Below, one piece after another: positions 8,226 to 16,185 of a stretch of 32,834 bases of DNA; position 1 is the stretch's first letter, and every line of letters starts with the position of its first letter. Source of the DNA: an uncultured Olsenella sp. (lineage in GTDB: Bacteria > Actinomycetota > Coriobacteriia > Coriobacteriales > Atopobiaceae). Below the pieces are notes generated by a model. It saw only the letters and a list, made by a program, of their open reading frames with translations, was not told the DNA's origin and ran no database searches. The position numbers were made by a program, and so were the translations under genes. The stretch lies in assembly GCA_900314495.1 (NCBI GenBank), contig OMVJ01000024.1:1-32834 (forward strand). Direction: 5' to 3'.

Positions 8226-8286
8226 TTTTGCTATCTCAACGTGGGCTTTTGCCCACACGTATCGCCAACTGCGATTTTGCTATCCT
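8226..8286 (+). promoter_or_regulatory. ftsE upstream region: repeated TTTTGCTATC and a hairpin
   Basis: TTTTGCTATC occurs twice, at 8226-8235 and 8275-8284. The second is part of TGCTATCCT (8278-8286), an extended -10-like element 44 bases before the GTG start of ftsE. Between them GTGGGC-TTTT-GCCCAC (8241-8256) forms a 6-bp GC hairpin. It has no U-run, so termination after prfB is uncertain. Confidence 0.35.
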
Positions 8287-8329
8287 AACTTCAACTGTCC
8301 CGCGTTTGCAAAAGAAAAAAGGAGCTCTT

Positions 8330-9298
8330 GTGGCCAACCACTTTCGCAGCAACGAGCGGCAGGGGGCAGACGTGGCCGAGAACACCTCGGCAAGTCTGCA
8401 GGCATCGGAGGCGTCGGCTGACAGGCAGCTCGGCCAGCAGCTTCCCGATCCGGCACCCGTGCAGGCGGTGACCGCAAAGACGGACATCGTGAGCGCGGAC
8501 GACGGGACCGACGGTGCCTTGGACCAGCCTGGGTTCACGAGCGTGTTCGCCCCCCTGAGGGATGACGACGCGCCCATCGTTCCCCACACTGGCACCCCTA
8601 CGATTTCGCTCAAAAACGTAACAATGATCTACCCGGCCCAACCCAACAAGCCCGCGCTGGACGACGTGTCCCTGGAGATCTATCCGGGGGAGTTCGTCTT
8701 CATAGTCGGGCACTCCGGCTCGGGAAAGTCAACCTTCCTGCGCCTGCTCACGCGCGAGCTGCGCGCGACGAAGGGCCAGGTGCTGGTAGCCGGCCAGGAC
8801 CTGACGAAGATGCGCAACTGGAAGGTGCCCTACCTGCGTCGCCAGATCGGCACCGTGTACCAGGACTTCAAGCTCCTGCCCGACAAGACCGTCTACGGCA
8901 ACGTGGCCTTCGCCCTGGAGTGCATCGGCAAGCCCCGCTCCGTCATCAAGGCCCAGGTGCCCGAGGTGCTGAGGCTCGTCGGCCTGGCGGAGAAGATGGA
9001 CAACTACCCCGACCAGCTCTCTGGCGGCGAGCAGCAGCGCGTCTCGGTTGCCCGAGCCATGGTCAACCGGCCGCCGCTCCTGGTCTGCGACGAGCCGACG
9101 GGCAACCTCGACCCCGCAATCTCGCTGGGCATCATGAAGCTTCTAGACAGGATCAACCGCGCAGGCACGACGGTGGTCATGGCAACGCACGACCGCGAGA
9201 TGGTCGACTCCATGCGCAAGCGCGTCATCGCGCTGGAGGCCGGGCACGTCGTGCGCGACCAGGAGAGGGGAGGGTACGGTTTCTATGGCTCCCTCTAA
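8330..9298 (+). CDS. ftsE: Cell division ATP-binding protein FtsE with N-terminal extension
   Basis: FtsE is the ATPase of the FtsEX complex, which couples the divisome to peptidoglycan hydrolase activation. Walker A is GHSGSGKST (G127-K133), the signature is LSGGEQQRVSVARAM, and Walker B is LLVCDEPTGNLDP, typical of FtsE. The chosen start is GTG 8330, preceded by AAAAAAGGAG with suitable spacing, giving 322 residues. FtsE is normally about 225-230 residues. Here some 95 residues rich in Asp, Ala, Gln and Ser precede the TISLKNVTMIYP start of the ABC domain and look disordered. A shorter translation from the internal Met near residue 100 cannot be excluded but would cut into the first strand. 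The gene overlaps ftsX by 14 bases. Confidence 0.95.
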   Translation: MANHFRSNERQGADVAENTSASLQASEASADRQLGQQLPDPAPVQAVTAKTDIVSADDGTDGALDQPGFTSVFAPLRDDDAPIVPHTGTPTISLKNVTMIYPAQPNKPALDDVSLEIYPGEFVFIVGHSGSGKSTFLRLLTRELRATKGQVLVAGQDLTKMRNWKVPYLRRQIGTVYQDFKLLPDKTVYGNVAFALECIGKPRSVIKAQVPEVLRLVGLAEKMDNYPDQLSGGEQQRVSVARAMVNRPPLLVCDEPTGNLDPAISLGIMKLLDRINRAGTTVVMATHDREMVDSMRKRVIALEAGHVVRDQERGGYGFYGSL

Positions 9299-10211
9299 CT
9301 TTGGCTACTCCATGCGCGAGGCAGGCCGCCACTTCCGCAGGAACTGGTCGACCTCGCTGGGCGCCGTCGTCACCATCTTCCTCTCGCTCTTCGTCATCGG
9401 CGTCTTCGTGCTCGGTTCCGCGCTGGTCAACAACGTCGTCGGCAGCGTGGAGGACAGGGTCACCATCCAGGCCTTCCTGTCCGACGGGGCCGACCAGGCG
9501 GCGGTGGACGCCCTCCAGCAGAAGGTGCAGGGCTGGGACAACGTGGAGTCCGTCACCTACAAGAGCAAGGACGAGGCGCTGGAGGAATACCGCCAGACCA
9601 TGTCCAACCGCAACGCGGAGGACGCGGTGGAGGCCCTCGACGGGGAGAACCCCGTTCCCGCCTCGCTGGTCATCAAGCTCAACGACCCCCAGCAGGTGGA
9701 GGCCGTTGCCAACGAGCTCATAGGGGACGCGGACTTCGCCGCCGTCGCGGACGACCCCGACGACGTCTCTGCCTCCGTGCAGTACGGTCGCGAGACGGTC
9801 GAGCGCCTGTTCAGCGTCACGTACTACATCCGCATCGCGGCCATCATCCTGGTCGTGCTGCTGACCTTCGTCGCCTTCGTGTTCATCAACAACACCATTC
9901 GCCTGGCAATCTCCGCCCGCAGGCGTGAGATTGCCATCGAAAGGCTGGTAGGCGCGTCGAACAGCTTCATCCGCGGCCCCTTCGTTGCGGAGGGCGCCAT
10001 CGAGGCGCTGCTGGGGTCCCTGCTCGCCATCATCGCGCTGCATGTGGGCATGAACTACCTCGTGCCGCAGCTGTCCAACAGCCTGCAGTTCCTCTCGTTC
10101 AACCTGCCCATGGACGTCATGTTGAAGACGGACGCGGCGCTGCTGGTCATCGGCCTCGTAATCGGCCTCTTCGGGTCGGCCATCGCAATGAGGCGCTACC
10201 TCAAGGTCTAG
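9285..10211 (+). CDS. ftsX: Cell division membrane protein FtsX
   Basis: FtsX is the membrane subunit of FtsEX, and its extracellular loop regulates peptidoglycan hydrolases. The 308 residues show a short cytoplasmic N-terminus (SMREAGRHFRRN), a first membrane segment (TIFLSLFVIGVFVLGSALV), and a large external domain of about 125 residues containing VESVTYKSKDEALEEYR. Three more membrane segments follow, with the cytoplasmic RRREIAIERLVGAS block between the second and third, as in the family. The start codon lies within the end of ftsE, so the two are translationally coupled. A strong terminator follows at 10253. Confidence 0.95.
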   Translation: MAPSNFGYSMREAGRHFRRNWSTSLGAVVTIFLSLFVIGVFVLGSALVNNVVGSVEDRVTIQAFLSDGADQAAVDALQQKVQGWDNVESVTYKSKDEALEEYRQTMSNRNAEDAVEALDGENPVPASLVIKLNDPQQVEAVANELIGDADFAAVADDPDDVSASVQYGRETVERLFSVTYYIRIAAIILVVLLTFVAFVFINNTIRLAISARRREIAIERLVGASNSFIRGPFVAEGAIEALLGSLLAIIALHVGMNYLVPQLSNSLQFLSFNLPMDVMLKTDAALLVIGLVIGLFGSAIAMRRYLKV

Positions 10212-10252
10212 GCGCTTTGGCGTTTTGCCGCGGGCGTGATTAGTGAGAACAT

Positions 10253-10284
10253 GGGGCGACGGGCTTCGGTCCGCCGCCCCTTTT
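10253..10284 (+). terminator. Intrinsic terminator after ftsX (UUCG tetraloop)
   Basis: GGGGCG (10253-10258) pairs with CGCCCC (10275-10280). An internal A-C mismatch and CGGGC/GTCCG pairing close on a C(UUCG)G tetraloop, and TTTT follows at 10281-10284. It ends the secA/prfB/ftsEX region before rnr. Confidence 0.75.
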
Positions 10285-10301
10285 GTCCACCCGCACATCC
10301 A

Positions 10302-10320
10302 GCCTCCTCTTCGGGGAGGC
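10302..10320 (+). other. Leader hairpin just before rnr
   Basis: GCCTCC (10302-10307) pairs with GGAGGC (10315-10320) over a 7-base loop. It ends 3 bases before the ribosome binding stretch AAGGGGGAG (10324-10332) and has no U-run. Folding could affect rnr translation; it may also be incidental in such GC-rich DNA. Confidence 0.3.
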
Positions 10321-10337
10321 GCGAAGGGGGAGAGCCC

Positions 10338-12380
10338 ATGTCTCGCAAGAGGGCACACCATGGCAGCAAGCGGCACGGTAACCACCCGGTCGCGCAGAAG
10401 CCCAGGACCTTCGTCACGGGAACGCTTCGCGTCACGCGCCCGGACTACGCGACCGTGGAGACGCCGGAAGGCGTCTTCAGGGTCGGCCCGCGCGGCGTCC
10501 GCGAGGGAATGAACGGTGACGAGGTGCAGGTGACGCTGGCGGTCCCTCACGGCCGTGGCGGCGAGAAGCTGGCGTACGTGCAGGGCGTTCTGCAGCGGGC
10601 CACCCACACGTTCCTGGGCACGTTCGGGGTGGCGGACCCCTTGGGGGTGGTCGTGCCCCTGGACGCGCGCATCAGGCGCGACTTCTTCGTCCTTCCAGAG
10701 GACGACTGCGCGCGGCGCCTGGGCGTCTGCGAGGGGGACGTCGTCGCCGCGCGCATCCTGCAGTACCCGACGCGCCAAAGCGCGGGCGTCGCCACCATAG
10801 ACAGGCGGGTCGGCTCGGCGGCAGACCTCGACCTGGACGTGGAGGCGGTCATCGCCTCGTACGACCTGCCCATGGACTTCCCGGAGCCCGTGCTGGAGGA
10901 GGCGCGCTCCGTCACCGTGGACGTGGGCGCCGCGCTGAGGGAGGACCCCGCCCGCGTGGACCTGCGGGGCGAGTGCTGCGTGACGGTTGACCCGGTGGAC
11001 GCGCGCGACTTCGACGACGCCGTGTCCGCGCGCCGCCTGGCTGGCGGCGGCTACGAGGTGGGCGTCCACATCGCCGACGTGACGCACTACCTGCCGTGGG
11101 ACGGGCCCATCGACGCCGAGGCACGCCGCCGCACGTGCTCCACCTACCTCGTCGACAGGGTCCTGCCCATGCTTCCAGAGGAGCTCTGCAACGAGGCCTG
11201 CTCGCTCAAGCCCGACGAGGACCGCCTGTGCATGAGCGTGAGGATGACGCTGGACGCACGCGGGCGCGTTCTGGCGGCGGAGGCTGCCAAGACCGCGATC
11301 CGTTCCAGAGCCAGGCTCGACTACGGCACCGTGGACCGGCTCTTGCGGGGCGAGGTGGCGGATGCAGACCTGCCCGCGGCGGAGGGGACCCATCGCGTGG
11401 TGGCCGAGACCCTGCGCATCCTGGACGAGGTCGCCGCCAAGCGAGCGCGCGTCAGGCAGGAGCGGGGCGCCATAGACTTCGAGACCAGCGAGGCCAAGGT
11501 GGTCTTGGACGGGGACGGCCGCCCCACGGGGGTCAGCGTGCGGAGGAAGACGCGCGCCATGTCGCTCATCGAGGAGGCCATGCTCATGGCCAATGAGTGC
11601 GTCGCCAGGATGCTGGCCGACGCGGACGCGCCGGCAGCGTACCGCGTGCACGAGAGGCCGGCGCCGGAGGACCTGCGGGCCTGCGTTCCCGCCCTGGGCG
11701 AACTTGGCCTGGTGCGCGGCGCGGAGGTGGACCTGCTCGTCGCGGGGGAGCCGGACATGATCCAGGCCGTGCTTGAGCGCGCGAGGGGCACGAGTGCGGA
11801 GTACCTGGCCAACGCCCTCTTGCTGCGGGCTCAGAAGCGCGCCGTGTACCTGCCCCAGAACCTGGGCCACTACGCCCTGGGCGCAAAGGCTTACTGCCAC
11901 TTCACGAGTCCCATCCGGCGCTACCCGGACGACATCGTGCACCGGGCCCTCAAGGCCTACCTTGCGCACGACGCCGCCTCGTCGGAGCAGCGCAAGGTTG
12001 CCAGGCAGCTCCCCCAGCTCTGCCGGACGTGCTCGGACCGCGAGAGGATTTCCGACGCGGCGGCGCGTGCCTCGCAGAAGGTGAAGATGGCCGAGCTCTA
12101 CGCGGAGCGCGTGGGAGAGAGCTTCTCGGGCATCGTGGTCGGGGTCGAGAGGTTCGGCCTCTTCGTGATGCTGGACGACACTTGTGCGGAGGGGCTTCTC
12201 CCCACGAAGCGGCTGGGGACGGAGTGGTTCTCCTACGACGAGGACCGCATGAGGCTTACGGGCGAGTCCACCGGCAGGGAGTGGTCGCTTGGCAAGAGGA
12301 TCGCTGTGACGGTCGTGGGGACGAACGTGGCGCGCGGGCAGATTGACTTCGCTTTGGCAGGGGGCACCGCATCAAAGTGA
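10338..12380 (+). CDS. rnr: Ribonuclease R
   Basis: RNase R is a processive 3'-5' exoribonuclease of the RNB family that degrades structured RNA, including nonstop mRNA delivered by tmRNA-SmpB. The 680 residues contain an N-terminal basic stretch (MSRKRAHHGSKRHG) and OB/cold-shock domains. The RNB catalytic block with clustered aspartates (DPVDARDFDDA) is followed by VGVHIADVTHYL, CSLKPDEDRL, the ARVRQERGAIDF block and HFTSPIRRYPD. A C-terminal S1 domain (FSGIVVGVERFGLFV) completes it. ATG 10338 is chosen over upstream in-frame codons because AAGGGGGAG sits 5 bases before it; the upstream frame runs through the ftsX terminator. It is shorter than the E. coli enzyme (813). It heads a probable operon with the TPR gene and smpB. 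Confidence 0.95.
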   Translation: MSRKRAHHGSKRHGNHPVAQKPRTFVTGTLRVTRPDYATVETPEGVFRVGPRGVREGMNGDEVQVTLAVPHGRGGEKLAYVQGVLQRATHTFLGTFGVADPLGVVVPLDARIRRDFFVLPEDDCARRLGVCEGDVVAARILQYPTRQSAGVATIDRRVGSAADLDLDVEAVIASYDLPMDFPEPVLEEARSVTVDVGAALREDPARVDLRGECCVTVDPVDARDFDDAVSARRLAGGGYEVGVHIADVTHYLPWDGPIDAEARRRTCSTYLVDRVLPMLPEELCNEACSLKPDEDRLCMSVRMTLDARGRVLAAEAAKTAIRSRARLDYGTVDRLLRGEVADADLPAAEGTHRVVAETLRILDEVAAKRARVRQERGAIDFETSEAKVVLDGDGRPTGVSVRRKTRAMSLIEEAMLMANECVARMLADADAPAAYRVHERPAPEDLRACVPALGELGLVRGAEVDLLVAGEPDMIQAVLERARGTSAEYLANALLLRAQKRAVYLPQNLGHYALGAKAYCHFTSPIRRYPDDIVHRALKAYLAHDAASSEQRKVARQLPQLCRTCSDRERISDAAARASQKVKMAELYAERVGESFSGIVVGVERFGLFVMLDDTCAEGLLPTKRLGTEWFSYDEDRMRLTGESTGREWSLGKRIAVTVVGTNVARGQIDFALAGGTASK

Positions 12381-12471
12381 CCCCGTTTGGGTAACCTAAG
12401 TACCACATGTTTGCTGAGTTGGCCGGCGGCCTGCAACGACGGGCCGCATTGGCTGTGAGAGGGAGTGCAAG

Positions 12472-13332
12472 GTGGAAGAGACCACTCTGACGGAAGAGCT
12501 TCAGCGTGCCGAGGGGCTTCTCATCCAGAACGAGGACGAAGGCGCCAGAGAGCTGCTGCGGCACCTGGCGGACGACGCGGAAGGCTACGTGGACGCCAAC
12601 TGCCCCACCACGGAGGAGGTGCAGTGGTTCAGCTTCCCCACCATCTTCGAGAGGCTGGCGTACCGCAGGGTCGAGGACGACCCTCGCGAGCTGCGTGATG
12701 TGGGCGAACCGCTGGACAGGCTCTATGCGGACCTTGCCCTGGCGTGCGCCCGCCTGGGGGACTTCGACGAGGCGCGCGAGGCCCTGAAGGCGGCAGTGCG
12801 CTGGAATCCCATGGGCTGCGAGTACCGGCTTGACCTGGCGGAGCTCTACCGCGCCGCGGGCGACATGGACGAGTACCTGGCCCTCACCTACAGCGTCTTC
12901 GAGCGCGCGAGCGAGGCAAGCCACCTGTCGCGGGCCTTCCTGGTCTTCTCCAACTACTTCCAAAGGGTGGGGAAGACGGAGGCCGCTGCGGGAGCGCTAC
13001 GGGTGGCGCGCAGGCTGGACGGGCGGGACCCGGCCGTCAGGGCGGCGCTGGACCAGGCCACCGGCACGGATGCCGACCCGGATTCCATCTCTGACCAACA
13101 GGCCACCGACGCGCTTGCCGCCGAGGGCCTGCCCGACGGTGCGAACGCGGAGATTGCCATCTGCCTGCTCATGTGCGCCACGGATTCCGCCGCCGCGGGT
13201 GACCGGCAGACGGCCACAACGCTGACGCTGCGTGCCCGCGACCTCGTGGGCGACGCCGCGGCAATGACGCTCCTCAAGCTGATTCGCGAGACGGACGACG
13301 AGCTTGCCGGAGGGGAGCCCAGCGATGCCTAA
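12472..13332 (+). CDS. TPR-repeat protein of unknown function between rnr and smpB
   Basis: The 286-residue product starts at GTG 12472, preceded by GAGAGGGAG (12457-12465). One textbook TPR starts near residue 84 (LYADLALACARLGDFDEA, ending WNP), and further helix pairs of TPR type follow (YRLDLAELYRAAGDMDEYL; SRAFLVFSNYFQRVGKTEAA). The first 80 residues contain a Trp/Phe-rich segment (VQWFSFPTIFERLAYRR), and the C-terminal third is Ala/Asp-rich with helices (AEIAICLLMCATDSAAAGD). No catalytic motif, signal peptide or membrane segment is seen, so it is probably a cytosolic protein-binding scaffold. Its last 8 bases overlap smpB. Position between rnr and smpB suggests, but does not prove, a link to ribosome rescue or RNA decay. 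Confidence 0.85.
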   Translation: MEETTLTEELQRAEGLLIQNEDEGARELLRHLADDAEGYVDANCPTTEEVQWFSFPTIFERLAYRRVEDDPRELRDVGEPLDRLYADLALACARLGDFDEAREALKAAVRWNPMGCEYRLDLAELYRAAGDMDEYLALTYSVFERASEASHLSRAFLVFSNYFQRVGKTEAAAGALRVARRLDGRDPAVRAALDQATGTDADPDSISDQQATDALAAEGLPDGANAEIAICLLMCATDSAAAGDRQTATTLTLRARDLVGDAAAMTLLKLIRETDDELAGGEPSDA

Positions 13333-13795
13333 CAGGGAGAAGAAGAGCATCGCCAGGAACCGGTCCGCCAACCATGCTTACTTCATCGACGAGACCTGGG
13401 AGGCCGGCCTTGTCCTCACGGGCACCGAGGTCAGGAGCCTGCGCGAGCGCGGCTGCCAGATCACAGACTCCTATTGCAGCATCCGCGACGGCGAGTGCTG
13501 GCTCATGGGCGTGCACATGCACCCCTACTCGCACGGCAACGTCTGGAACGTGGACCCGGACCGCAAGCGCAAGCTGCTTCTCCACAAGCGGCAGATCCAC
13601 TACCTTGACCAGAAGCTGCGCACCAAGGGCGTGGCGCTTGTGCCGCTGGAGCTGTTCTTCGACGAACACAACCGGGTAAAGCTCATAATTGGACTAGGGA
13701 GGGGCAAGAAGCTGTACGACAAGCGGCAGGACATGGCCGACCGCCAGGTCGACCGCGACATTGCCCGCGCGCTGAAGGAGCGTGCGCGCAGCTAG
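13325..13795 (+). CDS. smpB: SsrA-binding protein SmpB
   Basis: SmpB binds the tRNA-like part of tmRNA and takes it to stalled ribosomes for trans-translation. The 156 residues carry the family landmarks NREKKSIARNRSANHAYFI, AGLVLTGTEVRSLR, the conserved MHPYSHGN block, RKRKLLLHKRQI and GRGKKLYDKRQ. The C-terminal tail (RQVDRDIARALKERARS) is the part that acts in the mRNA channel. ATG 13325 is preferred to an in-frame TTG at 13304; GGAGGGGA lies about 9 bases upstream within the end of the TPR gene, which it overlaps by 8 bases. Its RNA partner ssrA is encoded only 850 bases downstream on the other strand. Confidence 0.96.
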   Translation: MPNREKKSIARNRSANHAYFIDETWEAGLVLTGTEVRSLRERGCQITDSYCSIRDGECWLMGVHMHPYSHGNVWNVDPDRKRKLLLHKRQIHYLDQKLRTKGVALVPLELFFDEHNRVKLIIGLGRGKKLYDKRQDMADRQVDRDIARALKERARS

Positions 13796-13813
13796 GAGAG
13801 GGGGAGTTCGCAC

Positions 13814-14317
13814 ATGGACAAGACGGCGTTGTTCAAGTTCCAGTCCGGTCTGTACGTGGTGTCGGCAAAGGCGGGGGAGGACGTCGGTGCCTGCATAGTC
13901 AACACGGGCCTGCAGCTGACGAGCGAACCCATTCAGGTCGCCGTCGTCGTGAACAAGCAGAACCACACCGAGGAGGTCATCGAGCGGGCGGGCCACTTCG
14001 CGCTCACGCTGGTGACGGAGGAGGCCGACATGCTCTACATTGGCCGCTTCGGCTTCAGGACGTCCGCCAACTTCGACAAGTTCGACGGCATCGAGAGCGC
14101 TGAGACGACGCTGGGGGACCCGTACACCCCGGTCAACTCCGCCTGCGTGATTGCCTGCGACGTGGTGCAGACGCTCGACGTGGGCACGCACGTGCTCTTC
14201 GTCGGCGAGGTCAAGGACGCCCGGAACCTCTCGGACGCGCACCCCATGACCTACGAGTACTATCATACGGTGCTTAAGGGGAAGACGCCTCCCAAGGCGT
14301 CGTCCTTCGTGGCATAG
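13814..14317 (+). CDS. Flavin reductase domain (FMN-binding split-barrel) protein
   Basis: The 167 residues match the flavin reductase-like family: [10 protein letters not shown] at the start, the [21 protein letters not shown] block, [12 protein letters not shown] and a FVGEVKDAR strand. The family binds FMN and reduces flavin or partner metals. The next gene encodes a rubredoxin; in several anaerobes the same two domains are fused as a high-molecular-weight rubredoxin, so the pair probably works together in electron transfer, perhaps in oxygen or nitric oxide detoxification. It starts 18 bases after smpB with GAGAGGGGGAG upstream and is likely in the same transcript. The electron donor and acceptor are not evident. 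Confidence 0.85.
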   Translation: MDKTALFKFQSGLYVVSAKAGEDVGACIVNTGLQLTSEPIQVAVVVNKQNHTEEVIERAGHFALTLVTEEADMLYIGRFGFRTSANFDKFDGIESAETTLGDPYTPVNSACVIACDVVQTLDVGTHVLFVGEVKDARNLSDAHPMTYEYYHTVLKGKTPPKASSFVA

Positions 14318-14408
14318 GCATGCTGCGCCAGCCACGCTGGCAGCCATGCCGTGGCTTTGCCCTGCCCGCGGGCAGGTCTGTTGGAGAGGGACCAGAAAGG
14401 AAATCACC

Positions 14409-14552
14409 ATGGCCGACGAGAAGAAGACCTACACGTTCCGTTGCACCGTCTGCGGCTACGAGGTAACCGTTGACACCCCCGAGCTGCCCGAGGACTACAT
14501 CTGCCCCGTGTGCGGCGTTGGCCCCGACATGTTCGAGCTGGTCGAGGAGTAA
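14409..14552 (+). CDS. Rubredoxin
   Basis: This 47-residue protein has the two rubredoxin knuckles C12-T-V-C15-G and C32-P-V-C35-G that hold a single iron, together with the acidic surface and the EDYICPVCG block typical of the family. ATG 14409 has AAAGGAAA about 6 bases upstream; a longer frame from 14346 has no such site and adds non-rubredoxin sequence. It transfers single electrons, most likely from or to the adjacent flavin reductase. It is the last gene before the terminator at 14608 and converges on ssrA. Confidence 0.92.
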   Translation: MADEKKTYTFRCTVCGYEVTVDTPELPEDYICPVCGVGPDMFELVEE

Positions 14553-14607
14553 GCGACCCAGCAAGAGGACCAAGCTCGCTGTTCCGTGCATGCGCTGGCA
14601 ACAAGAG

Positions 14608-14638
14608 GGCCCGCCGGGATGCGTCCCGGCGGGCCTTT
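14608..14638. terminator. Strong shared terminator between rubredoxin and ssrA
   Basis: A perfect 12-bp GC-rich stem (14608-14619 with 14624-14635) closes on a TGCG loop and is followed on the + strand by TTT. On the minus strand the same hairpin lies 10 bases after the tmRNA 3' end and is followed by CTCTTGTT, so it can serve both converging transcripts. Confidence 0.85.
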
Positions 14639-14645
14639 GCATGCA

Positions 14646-15013
14646 TGGTGGAGGCGCGGAGAATCGAACTCCGGTCCAAAATAGCTCCCTGACAGGTTTC
14701 TCCAAGCTCAGTCGCCAATTGAGGTTCGGACGCGTCGCGCCTGGCGACCCGCGTTCGGCGTCCTAGCCGGTTCGATCTTTGCGACGGGCATACCGACTAC
14801 GTCCCGTCGTGCATCCCCCTAGGATGACGCCGCACCACCGGCGGAGGAAACCGGAGGATTGACGTGCTGGTTAGATTAACTAAGCAGCAAGAGCCAGAGG
14901 CTCATAAGAATCAGTGTTGTCAATTAAATTTGACGGTACCCCTGTTTTACGTGGCGAGGAGACCACGGCTTGCTTCCCATCTCAGACCTACCCTGTCGAA
15001 ACCAGTCGCCCCC
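14646..15013 (-). ncRNA. ssrA: Transfer-messenger RNA (tmRNA)
   Basis: tmRNA frees ribosomes stalled on broken mRNA and tags the product for proteolysis. On the minus strand the 5' end GGGGGCG (15013-15007) pairs with CGCCTCC near the 3' end to form a 7-bp acceptor stem containing the characteristic G-U pair. It is followed by ACTGGTTTCGACAGGG, the conserved 5' tRNA-like region. The 3' end has a T-arm with GTTCGATTC and an encoded CCA ending at 14646. The length of 368 is normal. The tag frame is near 14900 and ends in LALAA. The partner gene smpB is nearby, and no split or permuted form is seen. Confidence 0.95.
14880..14921 (-). other. ssrA: tmRNA proteolysis tag reading frame
   Basis: Within tmRNA, GAC at 14921-14919 opens a frame encoding DNTDSYEPLALAA with a TAG stop at 14882-14880; the alanine carried by tmRNA itself precedes it, giving ADNTDSYEPLALAA. 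The ALAA ending is the usual ClpXP/ClpAP degron. The resume codon is GAC (Asp) rather than the commoner GCA. A second in-frame TAA follows two codons after the TAG. Confidence 0.85.
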
Positions 15014-15078
15014 AGATGAGAAACGGGGCCAACGGCCACCATGCGGTTGTCAAGGTTGCGCGCAATCACGCACATGAA

Positions 15079-15084
15079 AGTATA
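15079..15084 (-). promoter_or_regulatory. Candidate -10 of ssrA
   Basis: On the minus strand TATACT (5 of 6) lies 66 bases upstream of the mature tmRNA 5' end, allowing a short precursor leader that RNase P would remove. No matching -35 is obvious. A perfect TTGACA occurs closer (15053-15048), but no -10 is found at a suitable distance from it. Confidence 0.3.
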
Positions 15085-15096
15085 CCCGGAAGTAGG

Positions 15097-15126
15097 TTGG
15101 ATAAATCACTCACAGTGCGCAATAAT
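15097..15126 (+). promoter_or_regulatory. Candidate promoter of the patatin-like gene
   Basis: TTGGAT (15097-15102) and AATAAT (15121-15126) are spaced 18 bases apart in the AT-rich gap between the divergent ssrA gene and the phospholipase gene. The predicted start is near 15133, about 30 bases before the ATG. Confidence 0.35.
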
Positions 15127-15161
15127 TCCGCGTGTTACCTCTTCGGACGTGAATTGATGGG

Positions 15162-16103
15162 ATGGTGCTTCGCATGCCTGGGTCAACTGGTCACTCTTGC
15201 GACGAATTCGCCGTTGGGTCCAAGAACGCGCTGGTCCTTGAGGGTGGTGGCTACCGCGGCGTGTACACCGCGGGCGTGCTGGACGTGCTCATGGAGAACG
15301 GCATCTGGGACTTCGCGAGCGTCTGGGGCACGTCTGCTGGCGCCCTGAACGCCGCCAGCTACAAGTCTCGTCAGGTGGGACGCACCATCCGCATCATGCT
15401 GGCCTTCCGCGACGACAAACGCATGATGTCCCTGCGGTCGCTCGCCCGTACGGGCAGCCTGGCGGGCGGGGACTTCCTGTACGGCATGGTGCAGCAGGAG
15501 CTGGACCCCTCCGACGACCGTACCTTCAACGCGAACCCCCTGCGCATGTTCGCGTGCGCGTCCGACGTCGTGTTCGGAGCATCCGCCTACCTGGAGTGCA
15601 GGACGTTTCCCCAGGACGTTGAGAAGGTGAAGGCCTCCGCGTCCATGCCCATGGTTTCGCCCATGGTCGAAATCGAGGGTCACCGCTACCTTGATGGTGG
15701 GACGACGGATTCCGTCCCAGTTGAGGCCGCGCTGGGCATGGACGGTGCCAACCCGCCCCAGGACTATGTGCCTGCGAGGCGGGCCCTGGTCGTTCTCACG
15801 CGGGACCGCTCCTACCAGAAGGGCAACGCCAACGAGATGCTCGCCGTCAGGAGTCATAGGTACGACGAATACCCCTACTACGTCCAAGCGCTGGAGACGC
15901 GGTCCGAGCGCTATATGGCGCAGAGGGAGACCATCTGGTCGCTGGAGCGGGAGGGCAGGGCGCTCGTCATCGCACCCGAGAGGCCCGTGGAGGTCGCGGT
16001 AGCCGAGCACCAGGGTGCCCCCTTGCTGGATCTGTACCAGCAGGGGCGTCAGCAGACGGCGGCCCGTCTGGATGAGATACGCTCCTTCCTGGCAGGTGAC
16101 TAG
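15162..16103 (+). CDS. Patatin-like phospholipase family protein
   Basis: The product (313 residues from ATG 15162) has the full patatin lipase set: oxyanion loop GGGYRG (28-33), nucleophile GTSAG with S58, and the Asp of the DGGTTD dyad. These enzymes hydrolyse acyl esters of phospholipids or lysophospholipids. There is no signal peptide, so it is probably a cytoplasmic or membrane-associated esterase of the YjjU/RssA-like group. The start is uncertain: ATG 15174 in the same frame is an alternative and neither has a strong ribosome binding site; the conserved domain begins at about residue 22. It is transcribed divergently from ssrA and followed by the hairpin at 16203, so it is likely monocistronic. 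Confidence 0.85.
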   Translation: MVLRMPGSTGHSCDEFAVGSKNALVLEGGGYRGVYTAGVLDVLMENGIWDFASVWGTSAGALNAASYKSRQVGRTIRIMLAFRDDKRMMSLRSLARTGSLAGGDFLYGMVQQELDPSDDRTFNANPLRMFACASDVVFGASAYLECRTFPQDVEKVKASASMPMVSPMVEIEGHRYLDGGTTDSVPVEAALGMDGANPPQDYVPARRALVVLTRDRSYQKGNANEMLAVRSHRYDEYPYYVQALETRSERYMAQRETIWSLEREGRALVIAPERPVEVAVAEHQGAPLLDLYQQGRQQTAARLDEIRSFLAGD

Positions 16104-16185
16104 ACGGGCGGCGTGGGCTTGGGCTCTGCGAGTGTCCCAGGTATGTGGGGGCTCTGTGGACCGCCGCGAGAATTGCCCAAATTCC

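Noticed and set aside
9225-11969. 914-codon open frame antisense to ftsX and rnr
   Set aside because: It crosses two well-identified + strand genes and a terminator, and its translation is low-complexity His/Val/Arg-rich, typical of a shadow frame.
15048-15053. Perfect TTGACA upstream of ssrA on the minus strand
   Set aside because: No -10-like sequence lies 15-20 bases downstream (the region is GC-rich), so it is not called as the ssrA promoter.
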